64,000 bases of DNA from Dipylidium caninum. Taxonomy: Eukaryota; Platyhelminthes; Cestoda; Cyclophyllidea; Dipylidiidae. Below the pieces are notes generated by a model. It was given only the letters and a program-made list of their open reading frames with translations. It was not told where the DNA came from and did not search any database. The stretch's first letter is position 1. Each line of letters opens with the position of its first letter. Positions 60,352-64,000 of this stretch are shown one piece after another. A program made the translations under genes and the position numbers. The stretch spans positions 124,001 through 188,000 of the forward strand of contig QEYB01000646.1 in assembly GCA_017562135.1 (NCBI GenBank). Direction: 5' to 3'.

Positions 60352-62823
60352 TCCATACTCAGGAGGGAGGACAGGAATCCTCTGACAAGTCGGATTTGGG
60401 AAAATATTCTTTCCTCGGAAGTAGAGCATCTCGCGTCGGTGAATGATCCGTGGAATTTGCTGAAAACTGCGGATATACCAGAAGAATACTACTCACGTTT
60501 AATCGAGTATGCAGGCGGCAATTGCCCAAGTCGGTCACTACAAAATCTCCATTCCTTTATCTCCGACCTCCAAAGTGGTCTGTTGGAGAACAAGAGCTTG
60601 GAAAAAAGGCGCACGCGTGTCGACAGGAGGGGAATAGGTACTTCAAGTGAGTGTGAAATTGTCTAATTCGTGCAAATAAGAATGGGAACTACCTCATTTG
60701 TCTCATTCAGATTAAAGGAGTACAAAACAGCTTCAAGGTACTACCGACAAGGACTGTTAGTAGTTGTTCAGGACTCTAGAGAAGCGACGCTCCTCCATGG
60801 TAACCTCTCGGCTGCTCTCTTTCATGAGTCCAAGTGGGTGGCATGCATTTGGCACATCTGTCTAGCCCTTCGACGTTGTGTCGACTTGGAAAGTTCGACT
60901 AAAAAACGACTGAAGGATAGGCTTAAACAAGCTTGTGGAATGCTTGAACTAAAGAATTCCATGGATTTCAATGATTGCTACAATTGGGTAGTTGAAATAG
61001 GTGTCACTCCAACATCGTCCTCCGAGCCGGAAAAAAGTCTTCTGGCTATCAACATACCCGAGCCTAAATATGGTAGAGACGAAAAGGTATGTCTTCTTTT
61101 GACTGCATTTTTATTTCACTTTCAGTTAAGGGCTTTTTCGAGTCGTCTGGGAGTTCGTAGATCATTAAAACAGGGCAGATATATCGTCAGTGAGGGTTAT
61201 TTTAACGCAGGAGATGTGTTGGCAAGTGAGCCTGCTGGTGGTTGGCAGTTTACTGATGATTCAAGGAGCGCATTGTCAGTCGATGAGTTGGCAATGGCAT
61301 CTTGCATCCTTCTCCCTTTTCAACGACATATCCTTTGTTTTGCCTGTCACAATCCCCTAGACAGTGTCGGTTATGTCTGTCCACACTGCAATGAAGCTGC
61401 ATTTTGTGGGCCACCGTCGATTTGCTTCGCAAAACACTTCACCAATGGTAATTACATGGTCCCTCAATGGCACAAGGATGAATGCCGGTGCGAATTCCTA
61501 TCTTCTTTTCTTCTGTCTTTCCTTTTGTCTGGTTGACCTATCATTTATTGTAGATTCATTTTCCTCCTCAATGCCATTGGCCTTGGTCACCTCTGTTATC
61601 GCCTGGCAACCCTTCGTGAACGATACTTCTTGCGAACTAACGGCGAGGCTTCTCTAGACACCTTGACCGACAACTTCAGACACTTTCACTCGCATTTCGA
61701 GTACGGTCTGACAGGTTGGTTGTGCGGCCTCTTGATGGAGCGTGTTGGTTTGCCCAACTGCGGCCGTTGGTGTTTTCATCTTTTGCACCGGTTACAGTGC
61801 AACGCTCATGCAATAACGCACATCAAAATCGGGGTTGGAGAGGATGAAACGTTGGTGGGATTTGAGCAAGAACGTATCGGTGGAGGGCTCTTCCCAGCCG
61901 TGTCCCTCATAAATCACGCCTGTGAACCCAACATCGCCTATCAGTTCATGGTTAGTTTTAAAGTAACGCTTCTAATAATTTATCGTAAGTAGTATTCTTT
62001 TGTACCCTATTTAGTCTGATTGATGTTTTTGTTCGCTCTTTCAGAGCGGTTTCATCGTAGTTAGGTGCATTAAGGACTTGAAACCGGGAGACGAGGTCTC
62101 GGCTTGTTATGGTCCTCATTTTCGCCATCATCCTGTGGTGAGTAGCCGCAAAAAAGTCCTCGCGGAGCAGTATTTTTTCGAATGTCGCTGTAGTCATTGT
62201 GATGAGTCTCTCGAGGCCACTGCCTTATCCGCGAGGGAGAGTGATCAGTGGAAGCAGTTGGTTGATCAGGTATGAGTTAACGATATATAAATGCAGCATA
62301 TCCTATGATTTAAGAAGATTTCCTTTTATGAAGATTCAGTAACACTCATATTCCTGTGCTTTCAACAAGACTAGCATGAATGTATATATATTCTTTTCTT
62401 TCTCTAACCCAGATTCGATCAGAATGCACTCCTTTGTCATCTCTCACCTCGCTCTTTGTAAGATTGAAGAACCTCATCAATCCTACGTGGACGCTGCCTC
62501 CCGAGCCAGCCTACGGTGACCTTGCCGATGAGACGGCCCATATTTTGCTGAAGAACGTCAAGACCAAATACTCGTCAGAAGCACAAAAAATAGCCCTGTA
62601 TCTGACCACCGAGTCAGTCAATTTTGTGCGAGATCTATATGGTGAGAGTAGCACAGAATATGCCTGGGAGTTAGTAAAACTAATTAGCGTTGCGAGGGCG
62701 ATCGGTGAGCGCGACAATGGTGAAATGAAGGCCACCGTCAAACGCATCTTGGCAATTCACTACGGGGAGGTGGAGATGGAGAGAATACTTGGTGTAACTG
62801 AATTGCGCGATATTTTTGACTAA
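60352..62823 (+). CDS. SMYD4: SMYD4-type SET/MYND protein with TPR region, six exons, one apparent frameshift
   Basis: Putative protein lysine methyltransferase or co-repressor of the SMYD4 subgroup. Exons: 60352-60646, 60711-61086, 61126-61487, 61554-61950, 62045-62269 and 62413-62823. A TPR-like part comes first (QEGNRYFKLKEYKTASRYYRQG, here cut by an intron, then GNLSAALFHESKW). A split SET domain starts at RSLKQGRYIVSEGYFNAGDVLASEPAG. The zinc-binding MYND domain has CFACHNP, CPHCNEAAFC and HKDEC. The SET core reads SLINHACEPNIAY and PGDEVSACYGPH, with a post-SET YFFECRCSHC. NHAC replaces the common NHSC. One G is missing at GG 60577-60578; adding it joins ISDLQSG to SVGEQELGKKAH and makes 688 codons plus stop. 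No good ATG lies in the first exon, which begins after an AG at 60350-60351; an ATG at 60292 is in frame but within a pyrimidine-rich intron-like tract. Confidence 0.88.
61087..61125 (+). other. 39 nt intron in SMYD4 that could be read through in frame
   Basis: GTATGT to TTTCAG, 39 nt, so divisible by three, and without an in-frame stop. If retained it would add 13 hydrophobic residues (VCLLLTAFLFHFQ) just before the SET domain. The strong splice signals and pyrimidine-rich 3' end favour removal. Confidence 0.75.
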
Positions 62824-64000
62824 CCTAGATAAGTCTGCTCTATTTGTTAAAATCATACTAATGAGTTTCCTTTACACATTTCCTCTCCCCTTCATTTAAA
62901 ATAGTCTGTTTTCGCGTGTTATATCGGTATTTGCCTTACCAATATCATTGAGTTGTGGTTTTATTTTGGACGAGGATTTAAATTTCCTTTGTGAGGGACT
63001 GTTATTGAGTCTGTTAGTTTCTCTACCTCAAAAGAAGTACGATAGGCCGATGGAGTGGACTTGGCCACCTTTTGCGATTTGATTTATTTTCCGTTGCAGA
63101 GGGGTGGGATGGCCCACCATCACGGTGGTTTGATTGAGAGGACGATAAGCTTTGGGGTCTTAGTGTATGCGAAACAATGAGTCTGAGGGGGGTTGAAATA
63201 GGTTGCGCTTGTGGTTCACAGAACATCTCTAATAGTTCGCGTCACAACGCGTTTTTCCATCGGTGGGAATGCGACTTTTACGAGTTATGATCATAGGTAG
63301 GGTGTCGTCGCAATAATGGTGCAAGAATTGATATTTGGATTGAAACTCAAGGTGTTGGGGCGGATGAAAATGGATGCCTACTTTACGTCGGAGGCCTTGG
63401 AAGCAAAAATGAGCCTTGGAGATCTATGATGGGGTTCGATGGTAAGAATTTGCAGAATCATATGATTTAAGTAAGTTTATTGCAGGTAAGAGTAATTGGA
63501 ATTATTTCTTGCGTGATTTTTCTCAACATGTACTTTAATTCAACAGTAATCGCTTAACCAATTTTATATCGGTTCATTTTTTAGATGCCCTGTTATTGCA
63601 TAGCAGTTTACAACTAATTAAAAAGATGCTAATATTAGCAAACTTACTTTAAGGAATCCCAAAAACGTCTCAACCAATGAGAGTCGAGAGGCTTATTTTA
63701 GTTTCGCTTTCGCGTACCGCAAGGGACGGTTATGTTGGGCTTCGGTCTTGCTTCTGTTCCGTCGTTCCTGCGAAAAACTAATACGAGGAGCATCGACACA
63801 TTAAAACCTGTTATTATCGGGTACGACAATCTTGTCATCGTTGGACACCGTTGCGTGCTATGAATGGTGTGGAGTTGTCACCGAACTGGAAAAGTATTAG
63901 CAGCCGGGCATCGCATGAAATGCTCTGTTGAAAGACCCGATCTTGCTGTCGTGTGCCACATAAGCTTTCTATGAACACATTCCTACTTGATATAAAAAAT
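62824..64000. other. Sequence 3' of SMYD4, no gene seen
   Basis: About 1.2 kb of AT-rich sequence. I see no coding sequence, RNA gene or repeat that I can name. It contains the SMYD4 3' UTR, but no canonical AATAAA is evident close to the stop. Confidence 0.5.

Overview
This is a window of animal nuclear genome, most likely from a parasitic flatworm and probably a tapeworm (Cestoda). The reasons are spliced genes with very short introns (33, 35 and 39 nt occur), conserved metazoan proteins, a cytoplasmic-type actin with an MLESEE-like N-terminus, and three genes whose first recognisable exon opens in frame at a splice acceptor without its own ATG. The last point suits flatworm trans-splicing, where the spliced leader can end in ATG. 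The species call is inference.

The window has two halves. Positions 1 to about 29,500 are GC-rich, rich in simple repeats and almost gene-free. The only protein I can support there is a divergent SOX/MATA-like HMG-box factor (9815-12513, minus). It sits inside a large inverted repeat: arms of about 4.7 kb at 3891-8545 and 15661-20370 with a 7.1 kb unique spacer. A second inverted repeat has arms of about 763 bp at 24361-25123 and 27730-28492. The arms are strongly strand-asymmetric (pyrimidine-rich on the left, purine-rich on the right). They are similar but not identical, with many small indels and arm-specific microsatellite expansions, above all about 500 bp of a GGCAA pentamer in the right arm only.

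Positions from about 30 kb to 63 kb are ordinary gene-dense flatworm sequence. In order: MFSD1-like lysosomal transporter (minus), GIPC PDZ adaptor (plus), mitochondrial cytochrome c1 (minus), an unrecognised four-TM protein (plus), actin (minus) with a perfect CArG box and TATA box, a cysteine-rich ectodomain protein of the DUF7042-7045 type (minus), NDRG (plus), mitochondrial FDX2-type ferredoxin (plus) and a SMYD4-type SET/MYND protein (plus). They share no single pathway. Cytochrome c1 and ferredoxin are mitochondrial. Ferredoxin and SMYD4 lie only about 140 nt apart and may be one polycistronic unit.

Four reading-frame breaks in three genes (MFSD1, the ectodomain gene twice, SMYD4) each sit at a run of two or three G on the coding strand, and each is repaired by one G. 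Together with the indel-rich right repeat arm, this suggests residual assembly errors rather than true pseudogenes, though I cannot prove it from one sequence. All exon coordinates were derived by hand from splice signals, reading phase and remembered homologues. Total exon lengths divide by three for every gene except the four-TM protein and the ectodomain gene, whose junctions are partly unresolved.
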